A stretch of DNA of 64,000 nucleotides from Alentia gelatinosa. Its lineage: Eukaryota > Annelida > Polychaeta > Phyllodocida > Polynoidae. This document shows positions 34,335 through 45,944 of the stretch, piece after piece. The position numbers and the translations under genes were made by a program. The first letter of the stretch is position 1. Every line of letters starts with the position of its first letter. Below the pieces are notes generated by a model. It was not told where the DNA came from and did no database searches. It was given only the letters and a program-made list of their open reading frames with translations. The stretch covers positions 27,439,469 to 27,503,468 of the forward strand of contig OX465584.1 of NCBI GenBank assembly GCA_950022655.1, read 5' to 3'.

Positions 34335-37184
34335 ATGACACAGGCATTTCAAACTAACAAAGGGTTAAAAATAATTCATTTTAATGCGAGAAGCTTATGG
34401 TCGAAAATAGACGAAATGCATCAAATATTGGTAGACTCAAACATTGACATTTGCTGTATATCGGAGTCTTGGCTCACAAAAGAAATGCCCACTTTTCTGG
34501 TGGATTTACCAGGTTACGCACTAATCAGGTGCGACAGAGATTGGTTAGACGAGAAGACTGGACAAACTAAATCAGGGGGTGGAGTCTGTATTTATATTAA
34601 GGAACAACTAAAATATGACCTGGACGCTGTTGTACCTTACAGCAGAAGCACAAGCAATATTGAAATTATCTGGTTAAAAGTACTTTTACCTGAAACGCGA
34701 GATGTAAATATTGCTTGTGTTTATCGTCCAATCGGCGGAGACATACATGACTTTACTAACATATTGATAGAGGACGTTAACGAAATCACACTAAATAAGG
34801 AACAAGATATCTTCTTACTGGGCGACTTCAATGTTGACTATTTACTACATGACACAATAGAATATCGAACTTTAAAACCATTAGAAAATGCTCTAGGTCT
34901 GAAACAAATAATAAATGAAGTCACTAGATATGGAAAAGACAAAAATAGCTGCCTAGACTTAATCTACGTAAACAACAAAAATTCAGGTATTGCCGACAGT
35001 TTTATTAGTGATCATTTAGGAGTTTATATAATCAGGAAAAAACCAATTAAAGAACACAAAAAGGTAACTTTCAATGGTAGGTCTTCAAAGAACTATTCAA
35101 AAACCGTTTTTACCAACAAATTGCTAGCTCACGATTGGTCCAAGTTTTATGCAAACAAGGACCCGAATCTGATGTGGGACGAAATGATAACTGTTATACT
35201 CAGTGAGCTAGAGAGAACATGTCCGATAAAAACGTACACGGTCAAAGAAATAAGAGACATTTGGCTATCACATGATTTGCTTGAAATAATCAAAGACAAG
35301 GATAGGTTGATGCAAAAGGCCAGACACACCAACAAAAATGAAGACTGGCAGGATGCTAGAACCGCAAGAAACAATGCTAACAAACTAATAAAAAAAGCCA
35401 AATGTACTTATATTAATGAGACACTACATGATAATATTAGCAATAACAAAAAGTTTTGGAATATCATATCTAAATTTACAAAAGAAGACTCTAAAAGAAA
35501 TTCGACAATCACCCTAAAAAATAACAATATCCTAATTGATCCGGAAAACACGGCAAACTTCATTAACTCCTTTTTTACCAACATTGGCCCTGAACTAGCT
35601 AGCAAATTTGATTCAACCTGGATAAATGAAATACCAAAAAACAATCATAAGTTAAATAACATTCAAACAGATGTAATAGAAGTATCTAAACTATTGAAGG
35701 ACGTGTGTATAACAAAATCCTCTGCTATTAATGGTATATCATCAAGATTCTTAAAAGATGCTTTGTCTGCCCTGATTCATCAGTTTACGCATTTGTTAAA
35801 TGTTTCGCTTGAACGGGGTATCTTTCCTGGTAGGTGGAAGGAGGCACTTGTTATTCCGCTAAAAAAAGAGGGAAACAGTTACGATGTTAACAATTTGCGA
35901 CCGGTGTCTCTTCTTCCCCTACTGGGGAAGATACTCGAAAAAATTGTCCATACGCAAGTGTATGATTTTATGGAAGCATGTGAAATAATCAGCGATAAAC
36001 AACATGGTTTTAGACCAAATCATTTGACTACGGAAACTATTATTAAACTAGCGGGGGACATCTCGGAAGCAATAAATGATAAACAAATTGTATTGTGTGC
36101 TTATATAGACTTCCGCAAAGCCTTTGATACTATTGATCACAAAATCCTTTTACAAAAACTGACATCAATGGGGCTTTGCGGAAGCCTATTGGATTGGTTC
36201 ACAAGCTATTTAACAGGTAGATCACAAAAAACGTTAGTGAACGGTATTGTTTCAGACCCAGGATTGATCACCTTTGGAGTACCCCAGGGGTCAATCCTGG
36301 GTCCTCTATTATTTATTTTGTACATTAACGATCTGCATTTAAACATAGAAAAAACGAAGTGTCTGCATTATGCAGACGACACGGTCTTGTACATAGAACA
36401 CACACGTATGGAATCTGCAAAAGAATTATTACAATATGACATGAACAAGTTAGCAAATTGGTGCAACAAAAACTGCCTCACGTTGAACGTGAAAAAAACT
36501 AAAGTTGTTCTGTATGGTTCCACGAGAAGGGCAACTGCGGAAGCAGCTACACATTGTAAGATACGAATAAACGAGGATATAGTGCAGCAGGTACCATCCT
36601 ACAAATATTTAGGTATGTTCCTAGACAGGAATTTGAATTTTAATCTACATATAAGGAATCTCATCAAGACAGTTTCACACAAAGTATATCTCCTTAAAAA
36701 AACAAGAGATTATATCTCTTTGACGGCGTCTCTAAAGATCCTGAAATGTATGATCTTACTGTTATTAGATTATGGAGACGTTTTATTTGCACGTGCAAAT
36801 AAAGGACTGTTATATCAACTACAAGTCCTGCAAAACAGGGCTATAAAAATAGCACTAAAAGTTAAGAACGATACTTCAGGAAATGTGATACACAGAAGAG
36901 CGCAGCTGCCCTTTCTCAAAGATCGTAGAGACTATCATATAGGCTGTTCTATGTACAAGGCAAGTAAAAATGTAGATTTACACGTGTCTAAACAAAGAAT
37001 CATGAGATCCTGTGAATCAATCGAGTTGAAACAGAAAACTCCGAGATGCTCCTTTTATTATAACTCATTGAACTTCTATGGTCCTGCTTTATGGAATGAC
37101 TTGTTACCTAATGTACGGAACCTACAAACTTATGAGGGATTCAAGAAGAGATTGAAAATGATTATGAATGGGAAAATCCCGTGA
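34335..37184 (+). CDS. LINE endonuclease-reverse transcriptase (ORF2)
   Basis: 949 residues, uninterrupted. N-terminal APE-like endonuclease: HFNARS (N17), SESWL (E44), YRPIGG, LGDFNVD (about 152-158), SDH (225-227). Reverse transcriptase about 500-760: LRPVSLLPLLGKILEKIV, QHGFRP, IDFRKAFDTIDH, GVPQGSILGPLLF, and YADDT with catalytic aspartates at 681-682. A thumb with YKYLGMFLD and a C-terminal FYGPALWNDLLP motif are common to CR1/L2-type elements. No RNase H domain is seen. The protein nicks target DNA and copies the LINE RNA by target-primed reverse transcription. All visible catalytic residues are present, so it may be functional. Confidence 0.95.
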   Translation: MTQAFQTNKGLKIIHFNARSLWSKIDEMHQILVDSNIDICCISESWLTKEMPTFLVDLPGYALIRCDRDWLDEKTGQTKSGGGVCIYIKEQLKYDLDAVVPYSRSTSNIEIIWLKVLLPETRDVNIACVYRPIGGDIHDFTNILIEDVNEITLNKEQDIFLLGDFNVDYLLHDTIEYRTLKPLENALGLKQIINEVTRYGKDKNSCLDLIYVNNKNSGIADSFISDHLGVYIIRKKPIKEHKKVTFNGRSSKNYSKTVFTNKLLAHDWSKFYANKDPNLMWDEMITVILSELERTCPIKTYTVKEIRDIWLSHDLLEIIKDKDRLMQKARHTNKNEDWQDARTARNNANKLIKKAKCTYINETLHDNISNNKKFWNIISKFTKEDSKRNSTITLKNNNILIDPENTANFINSFFTNIGPELASKFDSTWINEIPKNNHKLNNIQTDVIEVSKLLKDVCITKSSAINGISSRFLKDALSALIHQFTHLLNVSLERGIFPGRWKEALVIPLKKEGNSYDVNNLRPVSLLPLLGKILEKIVHTQVYDFMEACEIISDKQHGFRPNHLTTETIIKLAGDISEAINDKQIVLCAYIDFRKAFDTIDHKILLQKLTSMGLCGSLLDWFTSYLTGRSQKTLVNGIVSDPGLITFGVPQGSILGPLLFILYINDLHLNIEKTKCLHYADDTVLYIEHTRMESAKELLQYDMNKLANWCNKNCLTLNVKKTKVVLYGSTRRATAEAATHCKIRINEDIVQQVPSYKYLGMFLDRNLNFNLHIRNLIKTVSHKVYLLKKTRDYISLTASLKILKCMILLLLDYGDVLFARANKGLLYQLQVLQNRAIKIALKVKNDTSGNVIHRRAQLPFLKDRRDYHIGCSMYKASKNVDLHVSKQRIMRSCESIELKQKTPRCSFYYNSLNFYGPALWNDLLPNVRNLQTYEGFKKRLKMIMNGKIP

Positions 37185-37492
37185 TTATTACTGTGAATGA
37201 TAACTGACTTGGTAATCTATAATGCCTACTGTTAATCTTGGATACGATTTAATTGTGTACTCTTCTATCTGTCGATTAGTAATACATTCTCTAAAAATAG
37301 CCGTTTGTTTATGAGCCCAGACTGTATTGTTCTTTTTTTATATTTTCTTTTTTCTTTGTTTTGTTATATTGCTATTGCATGAAAACTACATGATTTTGGG
37401 AACGAAGAAAATGAACTGGACATCATACTTTGTAAGCCCAACTGGGGGCACATGGAAACCAGCAATTGTATTTGTTGAGTGCCGCCAGGATA

Positions 37493-37522
37493 AATAAACG
37501 TCTTAAAAAAAAAAAAAAAAAA
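37493..37522 (+). terminator. LINE polyadenylation signal and A-tail
   Basis: AATAAA at 37493-37498 is followed within seven bases by an 18-nt A-run (37505-37522), after which the older relic sequence resumes. The long uninterrupted A-tail supports a young insertion. Confidence 0.85.
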
Positions 37523-37990
37523 GAGCTTACGGAACCAGTACGGACCCCTGCGGTACTCTACAGCTTACTTTAGGGGTTTGAGAGACAAAATTACTGAAGA
37601 AAATTCGTTGTTGCCGGTTATCCGAATATGATGCTAACCAGGATATTATATTAGCTTGGAGAGGTAACTTTGTCAATTCATTAAGCGATCTGAATAACAT
37701 GGTGGATACTAGAAACTATTTTTGTTTTGTAATCGACAAAGACTGCCCAACTACCTTACCGCAGACTCTAGCGTTGTACAATTCATACACTAAATTGTAA
37801 ATGCATCTATAGTACCCCTACTGGGCAGATAACCATACTGCCCATAGTCTCTTAAATTCAGGTTTGTTATGGTATTAAGTACATATCTATGGAGAATCGT
37901 TTCTACAAATTTTTTTCTATAAGAATGACGTCTCCCCAACAGTCTCGCAGAGAGTTGACGGGAGAAAACCCAACTCAGAAGAGGAAATTG
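37523..37990 (-). pseudogene. LINE reverse-transcriptase relic, upstream half
   Basis: On the minus strand in shifting frames: KKFVETILHRYVLNTI, QYGYLPSRGTIDAF (RT box), FVDYKTKI-like remains of the catalytic DFxKAFD box, an LPLQANIISWLASYS segment, and CRVPQGSVLVP (about 37528-37560) next to the LINE A-tail. Stops and frameshifts mark it as dead. It joins the 31430-31801 part across the younger insertion. The relic differs in sequence from the intact LINE. Confidence 0.7.
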
Positions 37991-40900
37991 TACACAAAAT
38001 TTTCTACATTTTTAGTTTAAAGCAGTAACAATGTTATATGTTCCAATGTCCTGGGTTGATAAAATGGCCAGACTTTTCCATCCTTGGGGGAGCTCACCAG
38101 GTTTATTGTTTATTGGAATAAGTGGGTAAGCTTTGGAATGGGGAACAGAAATAGTTCCGGCTGATAGAACCTATAATATGGTAATTGCTGATTTTAATTT
38201 GTTCGAGGAGTTGAATAATAGATACAATAAAAGATGTGGACAGGCGGCTCTGAAAACCACGCTAGTGCGTGTCAATCTCTCCGTGTTCACGACCGCCTGT
38301 CCATCGATTATAGTCCATGTATACTTAGCAATTGGAGCTGGCAATGGGGTTCGCATGGCCATCAACCCAGCAAAAGGTGACTCGATCCTTGCATGGGCAT
38401 ATACCTGAAAAGTGATGTCCATTCAACAGGTCAGCACCCATTGGGTCATAAGATCGCCGTGATATGACCCTGGCTGTTGCGTAAAATACTATCACCCATG
38501 TCACGATACTTGTCTCTGAGGAAAGGTATTAAGTTTGATGCTAGTTCAGGGAAGGAAACCACTAGTCAAAGGAGAACATCATCATTTATAATGTTCTATA
38601 GGGTATTGTTTGGGTAGCCACTTATAATGGATGTCTTTTAGCCAGTGTACCTGGTCCTGTTCCCAAACAGGATCGGGTTCCTCACCTTAGAGCCCTCCAC
38701 CGGATTGTCGTTTCATACTGGCCGCATTCTGGCATATATAGGGAAAAAATTGAATCATAAATATATACTCAAATATATACTCATCTGTCTTTGTATATCT
38801 TCAAAACAGCTCTCTCTTCCTTCATAACTTGGCTACTTCTCAAATCCAGCCATCTTTGTTACTGCTCCTCTAACTGGGCAGTATTTATACAGAACGTCCT
38901 GACCATGCTGTACAAATTGATGGTAGATACGGAACGATACGTTTGCGCCGAGCTCCGTATTTACTGTCAATTGTCATCGAGTTCCGTACCTTGTACAAGC
39001 ATGATTGGGCATTCTATATCTATCATATACCCCAAAATGATGAAATTGAACCAGAACTTACTGTAATAATCATAATTCAGTCGATGTTGATACTCCGCCG
39101 ATAGGGGCCATCCATAAAGTACGTACGCTGGTGTATTTTAATAGTGACGATCGTTGATAGCATACTTGACTGTTTCCGTTGCAAAGTCGAATTATCACGC
39201 CTGCTCATGTATGGTACAGCTATATCCAAATAGGTCTTACACCATCAGTGATCTTTCAACCCAACAGATCTATGCTGTACCTTGTCTATGAGACATCTCA
39301 GATTTACTCATATCTAGTGCTTCAACTTGAGAAGTCACAATTTGCCTCAACTGGGCAGAATTAAGGTAAGTTTGGCGGACTTGGAAAACCCGGGCTTGTT
39401 TACGTAGCACAGCTGTTGACCCTAAATGGAGAGAACGGATAGATTAGGGGTGAATACTTTACCGAGATGTTTTTATGATAAATGAGAGATTTCCCTAACC
39501 ATAGGCTCATTATACTTTATAATGCACCACCTTCTTTTTGTTGCATGCTGAGGCAAATGCAAGAATCTGCGAGGGAAATAGTAGCAACGCACACCCAACC
39601 TTCCCACCTAGGAACTTCGACCTTCACTAAGTCTATACTAATCGTATCAATAATAATTAACTCATAGCTAGTTTTTTTCTCAGCCTACTTCATCGGACAC
39701 CTAATAGTTTTCTCTATCTAGGCACATTTTTCAACGGGACCAAACATTTGGATTATTTCTTTTGTGCTTTTAGGGATATTTATTCCTGATACCACCACCT
39801 CATGCTTTGTACATAAACAAGACTTGTTTTGCTAAACGTCCCGTGGCCCCCTCCCTTCCCCGGGATAATTAGAGAGATGAATCGCAGGCCTGAATGCTGA
39901 CTGTAGTGTAAGCAGGCCCTATAGACCCCACACAACACAAGACGTGGCCTAGTTACAGACCGGGCGAGGTTTCCGCTTCAATCCGCCCTGACAGCTCACC
40001 AAGACTTGCCGATCCCTCACTTCTCCACCACCTCCTCATGATGGGGTTTTACATTGTACCATGTTTCACAGGGTCGAGTATTTCTGATAAAAGAACATCT
40101 TTTTTTTGCATGAGCTACATTCTGAAGAGGACCGTGGAAATTTGGAATTTTACTTATTTTACTCGTACGTCTGGACGTTTATTCAGCGCCGATGTTATTG
40201 CACCACTGACGTCCCTCGGTCATTATCCACATGTGGGATATGACCGACTCTGGGATATGTCCAACCAATGAGGGTATCGTTCATTGGCACCGATTGTTAT
40301 ATTGGTTCATTCCCACCATTAGATCAGTGAGAATTGGGGCTATGTGTCGATTACTTGTAGAGTTAAGGGACGCATTGTGTGTATTGTAACGATTGTTTTA
40401 CTATTACCACTATATTCGACGAATAATTAAAAACACCCCATAAATGAACATGTCAATATAATCAATTAAGTTGAGTCTTACAATTTCGTGATTCCTTTCC
40501 CTGCCTAGGTTCTTTCTTTAGACGTATAGACGTTTTATTCTTTGCGTTCTTCCTTCGGTTCTTTTTGCAATGTCCTCACATGTTGTTTGTAGTATGGACG
40601 TTTTAGAGCCGGGCGCATGTCATCTGATTATAATTGTATTTTTTGTCGGTGCGGACCTCGCCATTTCCGTCCCGTCTCCCCCACGGCCTGGGGACTCATT
40701 GATGTGATCAGGACTTATCAGTCGACTTGCTGTCACAGCCAGTGAATACTCCCCCTCCCTCCTTCTATCCCTTGCCATTACAGGTCTATTTATGGAATAT
40801 GAGTAGACTTGACACATGCTCTACATTGAAATATGATGATACCAAAATACCTAATGTATGGAAATGGTATTCAATTAGCATTTATATCATTCATAGAAAT

Positions 40901-41020
40901 GGCTTCTTATATAAAAATCGCTGTCTAACAACAAGGAGAATAGAGGAAAGGGTGAGCGTAGATATAGATTAAGACTAATGAAATATTTTATCATAGAGAC
41001 GGGTGGCACGTCTCTGCCGC
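37991..41020. other. Intergenic; one foldback element (family 2) at about 38232-38302
   Basis: The only recognisable structure is GTGGACAGGCGGC ... ACCACGCTAGTGCGTGTC ... GACCGCCTGTCC, a short family 2 foldback with a GCTAGTGCG centre. Elsewhere there is no supported exon. A word GACAAATTGATGGT-like palindrome near 38910-39000 (GTACAA ... TTGTAC) is too weak to call. Confidence 0.5.
38232..38302. repeat. Foldback element family 2, copy 3
   Basis: The outer arms GTGGACAGGCGGC and GACCGCCTGTCC are inverted copies, matching the edges of the copies at 16.6 and 25.4 kb. The centre carries CACGCTAGTGCGTGT. Confidence 0.7.
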
Positions 41021-41862
41021 CAGTCACACCTTGTAACAGGCAGCAGAGTTCAGCGGAGGTTAGAGTGGATCCACTCCTATTATAAGGTCGTCTGGGAGGC
41101 TTCTCCCGGCTAGACTGGGCTCTCCCACGGCGTTATATTCACGTCTGATCGGCCTGGAGACGTCTGGCTACACCCCTCACCTCACCTCCTCCAGGGCGTG
41201 CGCGGCCGGCGAGCTGCGGAGTGAGCACGTGCATGCGGGCAGGCACGTCGGCCACCGGAACCACCGTCACACGCGAGAATCTGCTGCCATAGCAACCACA
41301 GCCTGGATCTCTGAACGTCGACGCAGTTATGGCCGGACCTCCCTGTGCTCGTCGGGGAGTTGAGACCTGTGTCTGTGCTGAGTAGAAGGTGCAGCAGGCT
41401 ACAGGAACCTGCACGAACTGGTCAGGGGTTGAGGTACCCGGACCTGCTGAGTGTACGCGTGCTGAGGACAGTGAATGAACGCCCAGACCCTAGCGGCGGT
41501 ATCTCGCACTAGCACTCACCCCTCACTCAAGCAGCGTCTGTCATCAGAGTCGTTGGGTTTTCTCCTGCCAGCACTCCCGCGGTTATAAACAGCTATCAGC
41601 GGTTAACTCGGGTTCCCATCTGTAGCTTCACTTTCACAGCGCACTGGTTTGTAGGATTGTCGTCTGCTCAATTCGCGCTGGTTTCCGGTCCGCACGCGCG
41701 TCGTCTGCTCGTACAGGGAGCACTTGCATTTTACTGTCATTCAATTCCCGTGGATAACTTGTTTTTGAGAGTCGCGGTGACCCACTACTTCCGGTTCACA
41801 GTCGCTGCTTCCTCCCACGGACGTCAAGGCTGAAACTTGTTCCGGTTTATTACAAGTAATAG
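41020..41862 (+). promoter_or_regulatory. CpG-rich promoter/first-exon candidate, possibly of the guanylate cyclase gene
   Basis: The most CpG-rich stretch of the non-genic sequence. It has a TATAAG word (41081-41086), no long convincing ORF, and a strong donor AATAG/gtgagt at 41862/41863. The cyclase start exon has a usable acceptor (TTGGCAG at about 54330) just before its ATG, so a 5' untranslated exon here spliced over 12.5 kb is plausible. It could equally serve another transcript. GCTGCCATAGCAAC (41283-41296) is a near X-box. Confidence 0.35.
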
Positions 41863-41939
41863 GTGAGTTTTGTACAAAAATTCTACTTAAAGCCTACACG
41901 CCTATTTGTGCGATAATGGGAAGGAATATACCTGATGGT

Positions 41940-42296
41940 TTAACCCTTTCTGGCAGGACAATGCCATATGGCATTCCCCTGGCTGTGGCAGGACAATGCC
42001 ATATGGCATTCCCATGGGCATAGAAAAAAAATGCTGTATTTGTTCCTTTGTAACTTTTTGGAAAATTATTGCAGAATTATGAAGACTAACTGACATGTCA
42101 GGCTATGGGTTGCCAGTAGCTCCTTGAAATTTCAAAAAGTTCTAACAAAAATAAAAATCTATTGGACATTTTGAATTTGTAATATTTTTTTAACGAGATT
42201 GACTACAAAAGCCGGTCATACAAACACCACAATTGGTTCTGGTGCGTGCTGTAGTATGGGTACATAGTGAGTTATGTTTGGCTCTTGAAGGGTTAA
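41940..42296. mobile_element. piggyBac-like MITE with TTAA flanks
   Basis: TTAA followed by CCCTTTCTGG at the left and CTCTTGAAGGG followed by TTAA at the right give a 357 bp element including both TTAA copies. The TTAA duplication and CCCTT termini are the hallmark of piggyBac-type elements. Inside is a tandem duplication of about 45 bp containing GACAATGCCATATGGCATTC. No ORF. Confidence 0.65.
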
Positions 42297-43094
42297 GAAG
42301 TTTAAAAAAAACAACCCTTTACAATGATTATTTGGTGCAATTTCAACCCCTTCTCCACAAAGAAGCGGGATAAAAAAAATCTGGCTTCATAAAAGACACA
42401 TTCTTCCTGATTTCCTGAGTCATTCAAATTACCTCGTTTTCAAGACTATGCAATATATAGATTGATTCAAATAAAACCCAGACTCAAATTTAGCAATCTA
42501 TGCTTTAGAAGAAATCCGTATTTCTCCAGCCATTCCAACATTATTGGTCGGCAGTACCGCGACTGGGGGCACTATATCTGACTTTGAGCATAAGGAATTA
42601 CCACAATAATTAGCAGCATTACACGCTTTCAGATGGTAGGAGCCTCTCTCTTCAGTCGTTGACAGGTTAATAGACTGGAGCAAGGTTGAGATAATCACAC
42701 AACTCTATCGCAGGGATTATTACATTCCACAATGAATTTCTGGACTGAGAGATAGACAGACGGACAGACAGAACGGCAGAAGTAGAGAAACTTCAGCGTC
42801 CGTGTCAGAAACAGATAGGGAGGTAGAGACGTATGCATTACGAGGTATAAAGACGGGTTTTAATGCTATTAAAGTAGACGTTAGGAATGGATCAACCCAT
42901 GAATATGAAATGGTGCCATTTATTAAAGGGGTGGGGTATAAAAAATCCCCTTCTAACGTAGAAGATGGAGAGGGTGGGTAAGTGCGGGTCAACATTTTCC
43001 AGGAACTTTGCATAAGTACATTTTGGATGGTTCCAAACGACATCATGTCGGTGTGCACATCCACACATACACTACTGTCATCTTTATATTCAGA
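42297..43094. other. Intergenic, nothing recognised
   Basis: AT-rich sequence with a short GACAGACGGACAGACAGA tract near 42755. The open frames on both strands lack splice sites and family similarity. Confidence 0.4.
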
Positions 43095-43210
43095 TCATAC
43101 ATGCGAATACATACACAATATTACCATGATTCCGATCTGAGTGGCTGTATTCTCCGCGTAGTTAACACAGAGTAATGCGTAGTGTCAACTACAAGGAGAA
43201 TGCAGCCAAC
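43095..43210. repeat. Foldback element family 3, copy 1
   Basis: ATACACAATATTACC, then GATCTGAGTGGCTGTATTCTCC, a short centre, and the inverted ACAAGGAGAATGCAGCC, CAGATC. The leading ATACACAATATT and arm layout match the copy at 49.1 kb. Confidence 0.7.
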
Positions 43211-43360
43211 CAGATCAAAATCAGGGTTATGTTGTTTTTATTAATCACCTTTCGGCTGATTATTAGAAAAGATCCTTTAAATGATTTGAAAGTCGACGTA
43301 AGCGTCGTGCATTGTTTATCTAAAATATTTCCTAAATTGCCCGTTAGGTTGCAGTAAAAG

Positions 43361-43430
43361 CCGTATTCTACTCGGCCGTATTCTACTCAGTAGAATACGG
43401 AAAGCCGTATTTTACTGAGTACCGATCTGT
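43361..43430. repeat. Short palindrome cluster
   Basis: CCGTATTCTACT occurs twice in direct order and then inverted (AGTAGAATACGG, centre at 43388), followed by a third CCGTATTTTACT. It is a compact nested palindrome of unknown type. Confidence 0.75.
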
Positions 43431-45940
43431 TGGCTCCATAGGTTTAGTATATATAGACTCCGTATATGGTGGGGAATAAATGGCTACACCGACTCATATG
43501 ACGGTCCCTATGGCCCCACCTCTCCGAGGCATTTTGATTACTACACTTGGTCATCTACATAAGCCCACCATTTTCGTCACCTGGTCAGATCTTGATGTTC
43601 CTAATAACCACATACACTTTGATAAGTTATGGTCTAGAACCCTCAACTAATTAGAAAAAAAACTACCATGATTAAAACAAACCAACGTTTGGTATGTTTA
43701 AATGTCCATGGTTTCTACAGATTCTCCCATTATATTTCCAGTAAACAATTACTGATTGATGAACATCATCCACTGCACATATTCTGGGACTCTTGTACCT
43801 TATAATCGGTAATAGGCCTAGAGTTACAAGTTATTGTCCTCGGAATGTTCTAAGGTGGGTTTACAGTCAGAGAAACATTGACTGTCAGGTTACAGATTAT
43901 ACAGATAAAGGGAGAACTAAGAGAGACACATGGATGTTCAACCAAACACATTTAAGCTGGAATTCCATAGAACCAGATGAGTTTACATTTAGCAAGTGTA
44001 CTACCTCCTGTAAATAACGTCAACAGCCCACGTTGCTCACTTTAGATTGAACACTGGAAATGTAAAAAGTGCTACAAATAATGATAAAACACAATGTATA
44101 CATCAGTCTAGACTGGCTCCAGTCCCTGCATACTATGGCTACCCTCCTTGCTGGGATACAGGGACTGGTACAATCGGTAATCGTGTTGGATTTCTGGCGC
44201 TGTTTAGCACCAGTATTCCCAACACTCTCCATACATATATCCTGGGTTCTGGTTAGGATATCTGCTGGGAGGTTGATACCCTCTCACTTTGATCTCAATC
44301 AGGTCACAGTCAGGAGCAGGCGAAATTTATTGCTATGGCAACACAGGCGGCCAGAGAACTGGAGGAAGATGGGAAGGGAGGGGTATGAGGAGGGAACAAT
44401 TTGGGGCCATAAACAGGAGATTTGGTTCATAGTGGACAAGTCTTTGATTCATGGGCCAGTCTGAAAAGAATACATACTATAATGACCTTTATTCTGATTG
44501 TGTTTAATCATTTAATGAATGCTTATATTCAAAGACTTGAGCAAGTCCTACCCTAAGGGACTCACTGTGGCACAAAATAAACGTAATGCCGGAAATAGCT
44601 AAAACAGGAAATGTTTCTGGGAATAATTCAAAGATACATTCGTAATCGTTTAGCCATGCGGGTACCTAAGGTCGATTAAAGAGCAAGATGCTGAAGATAC
44701 CAAACGTTCCGAGTAACCATGGGAGCCAACCCCACTTCGCATCGAACGCAATATATCTGCTGGGAGATTGTCGGAATGATACTTGATTGTAATAGGGTGC
44801 GCGGATAAGCTGACAGGTGGCGTTATTGACTTCCGTTCGATGAAGCCACATGATAAGAGGCTGGGTATGTGGTATGAGCAATAAGGACTGGTTTCACCAC
44901 ACCACCTTATTCTGGGGTCATGTAGATGGCACCAAAGTGAAATCTTGTATGTTCGGTACAATTGACCGCAGGGCAAACTCTGTCAGCTATCTACTTTTCC
45001 AACAGAAACACGAGCTAGCCCAATCCTGTTCTGAAAAACTACAAACTATTCATCCACGCCTCTTTTTCCCTTAGTTGGCTTCCTTGTTCCACCCAAAGCG
45101 GAAGAGTGTGTTTACGTGGGGAACCGGCATGGCATATCGCACATATGTATTTCAGATCTATTCTTCTTGAAGAAATAACACTGTAGGATTAAGCTGAATA
45201 ACTTTAGTCACCAGTTTTTATGAGTTTCTATTCCGAACGTATACATCAGACCCGGTAACAAAAGCACACGGTGTATGGAGTTTATGCATGTTGGAATAAT
45301 GTCACTAGATATCAATACCCACTAAACATGCCCTACATGGCGAAAACTATGGGATTACCATTGGTAGATGTCTAGCAATTATACATTTTAGAAGTCTTTG
45401 CACACTTCTGGCAGGGTGAGAGATTATGAACAGATGCTGCCAGGGTGATGGGCTTATTTTTACCGGAAGGTTATGGACTGTTTACGGGAAGGGTCCAGAA
45501 AGCAATGAAAGATGTCGCTGGCAAAGACCGCTAGCAAAGACCAGCCCGGCGGTCACCAAACTGTCTGATGGAACATCCCCTTCAATGAACACATTACTTC
45601 TATGGGTGCGACCACAATGGACAGCCTTGTCACGGCAATGCGATATGATATTGCATAACGAATTCCCATAGAAAGAATTATGTATTTACGAATATTGATT
45701 TTTTTAAACATTGTTAAAGAAAAGTGTAGGTATTGTCGAATGAATCAGTATTCCATACATATATTAGATATAGGAAGTGTGATATTCATAGATATTGGTC
45801 ATGTAGATTTTATCAGGTGATTTAAGATGATTGTATCAAGAAAACGTTTCCCCTTCACCTTTTCCCCTTTCGCTCCTTATAGGGATGGACAACCTGAAAG
45901 ATGTACATCAGCAGTTGCACAAACTGTGTACCTCATACTA
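43431..45940. other. Intergenic, nothing firmly recognised
   Basis: Short open frames overlap on both strands near 44.1-44.9 kb without family similarity. ATTGCTATGGCAAC (44329-44342) is X-box-like with two mismatches. ACTGGCTCCAGTCCCTG (44113) and CAGGGACTGGTAC (44158) form a small inverted repeat. Confidence 0.35.
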
Positions 45941-45944
45941 TTGT

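Larger units (their letters stand above)
31802..37522 (+). mobile_element. Intact LINE (non-LTR) retrotransposon with NADAR and SGNH ORFs
   Basis: The element contains a ~138 nt 5' UTR, ORF1 (31940-33274), an SGNH ORF (33271-33918), the EN-RT ORF (34335-37184), a ~320 nt 3' UTR with AATAAA at 37493, and an 18-A tail ending at 37522. The boundaries are supported by the flanks, which are two parts of one older RT relic on the opposite strand. The 5' edge at about 31801 is thus set by where relic sequence stops. No clear target-site duplication longer than a few bases is visible. EN plus RT with this C-terminal motif resembles the CR1/L2 group, though the plain A-tail is unlike typical CR1/L2 ends; clade assignment is left open. 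All ORFs are uninterrupted, which suggests recent activity. Confidence 0.9.
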
